DNA from: Rhizobiaceae bacterium
Lineage (GTDB): Bacteria > Pseudomonadota > Alphaproteobacteria > Rhizobiales > Rhizobiaceae
Direction: 5' to 3'
DNA: 5,576 bases
Assembly (NCBI GenBank): GCA_016764155.1
Contig: JAESSK010000216.1
Coordinates: forward strand, 3,295-8,870
Part shown: in pieces, positions 5,127 through 5,576 of the stretch
How the letters are laid out: every line of letters begins with the position of its first letter
How positions within the stretch are numbered: position 1 is the first letter of the stretch
Program-made: the position numbers and the translations under genes
The notes under the pieces: generated by a model
What the model saw: the letters and a program-made list of their open reading frames with translations, nothing else
Told to the model about the DNA's origin: nothing
Databases searched by the model: none

Positions 5127-5576
5127 TTGACCGATACCATGCAACGCATTGTTCTTGCCGCCCGCCCCGTGGGCGACCCGAAACCTTCCGATTTCAATCT
5201 GGAAACCGGCCCCATCCCCTCACCCGGCGAAGGTGAGATACTGGTACGCATCATCTGGCTATCTCTTGATCCATATATGCGTGGACGCATGAGCGATGCT
5301 AAATCATACGCCCAGCCCGTTGAGATCGGCACCACCATGGAAGGCGGCGCTGTAGCTGAAGTAATCGCATCAAACAATTCCGGCTTTTCCGTCGGCGACT
5401 TCGTAAATGGCCCGTTTGGATGGCAGTCCCATGCAATATCTGATGGCACAATGGTACGCAAACTTGATCCAGAATTAGCCCCAATCTCAACGGCAGTTGG
5501 CATGTTGGGCATGCCCGGCATCACCGCCTATGTGGGACTGAACACACACGGAAAACCAAAATTGGGCGAAACACTC
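5127..5576 (+). CDS. NADP-dependent medium-chain oxidoreductase of the PTGR/YncB (CurA-like) family (partial, C-terminus off the right edge)
   Basis: The first 150 residues of a protein whose family is usually about 335-345 residues long. The family comprises zinc-free medium-chain reductases that use NADPH to reduce the C=C bond of alpha,beta-unsaturated ketones or aldehydes, as in prostaglandin reductase and bacterial YncB/CurA. The evidence is the N-terminal GroES-like domain with the family motif LSLDPYMRGRMSD at 45-57, the GxxMEGGAVAEV stretch near 68-79, VGDFVNGPFGWQ at 89-100 and LGMPGITAYVGL at 127-138, which leads into the nucleotide-binding domain. The dinucleotide-binding glycines are beyond the window edge. 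No zinc-ligand cysteines are visible. Translation should start at TTG 5127, because AGGAGA is 6 nt upstream of it; the internal ATG at 5139 lacks a site. It is probably cotranscribed with the synthetase and may act on an enoyl intermediate or detoxify a reactive by-product; its true substrate is unknown. Confidence 0.92.
   Translation, partial: MTDTMQRIVLAARPVGDPKPSDFNLETGPIPSPGEGEILVRIIWLSLDPYMRGRMSDAKSYAQPVEIGTTMEGGAVAEVIASNNSGFSVGDFVNGPFGWQSHAISDGTMVRKLDPELAPISTAVGMLGMPGITAYVGLNTHGKPKLGETL

Noticed and set aside
4668..5144. Minus-strand open frame (158 codons) opposite the synthetase 3' end
   Set aside because: It overlaps conserved ligase motifs, including the catalytic lysine region, and shows no family features; a shadow frame.
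1..5576. Mobile element, CRISPR array, toxin-antitoxin, RNA gene or other exotic system
   Set aside because: No transposase, integrase, regularly spaced repeats, tRNA-like cloverleaf or small paired ORFs are visible; the coding content is ordinary transport and metabolism.

Overview
The window holds a divergent pair of transcription units from what looks like a moderate-GC alphaproteobacterium. The lineage is an inference from protein style (HAAT-type importer with a CoA ligase and a PTGR/YncB-type reductase) and base composition; no rRNA or tRNA is present to confirm it. Coding density is high, all genes look intact, and there is no sign of a mobile element, CRISPR array, tRNA or recent insertion.

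Minus strand, read right to left: a secreted solute-binding protein (1989-3239), a LivH-type permease (911-1867) and a LivM-type permease (1-914, C-terminus beyond the left edge). The permeases overlap by 4 bp (ATGA). The binding-protein gene is separated from livH by 121 bp carrying a perfect 11-bp stem-loop (1948-1975). This is the usual gene order of a HAAT (branched-chain amino-acid type) ABC importer; the livG/livF ATPase genes would be expected just beyond position 1.

Plus strand: a complete AMP-forming acyl-CoA synthetase (3513-5099) and, 27 bp downstream, the first 150 residues of an NADP-dependent, zinc-free medium-chain reductase of the PTGR/YncB family (5127-5576, from a TTG start).

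The 273-bp divergent intergenic region (3240-3512) is the least ordinary part. From left to right it has a Shine-Dalgarno for the binding protein, a short leader hairpin, a candidate minus-strand promoter, four adjacent inverted repeats within 63 bp (3334-3396), and just before the synthetase two mutually exclusive hairpins, one of which covers that gene's ribosome-binding site.

Working model (inference): the importer takes up an organic acid (branched-chain, aromatic or other carboxylate), the ligase converts it to a CoA thioester, and the reductase acts on an alpha,beta-unsaturated intermediate; both arms are controlled from the shared intergenic region by a regulator encoded elsewhere. The substrate cannot be read from the sequence. 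I found no clearly new biological system; the best leads are regulatory.
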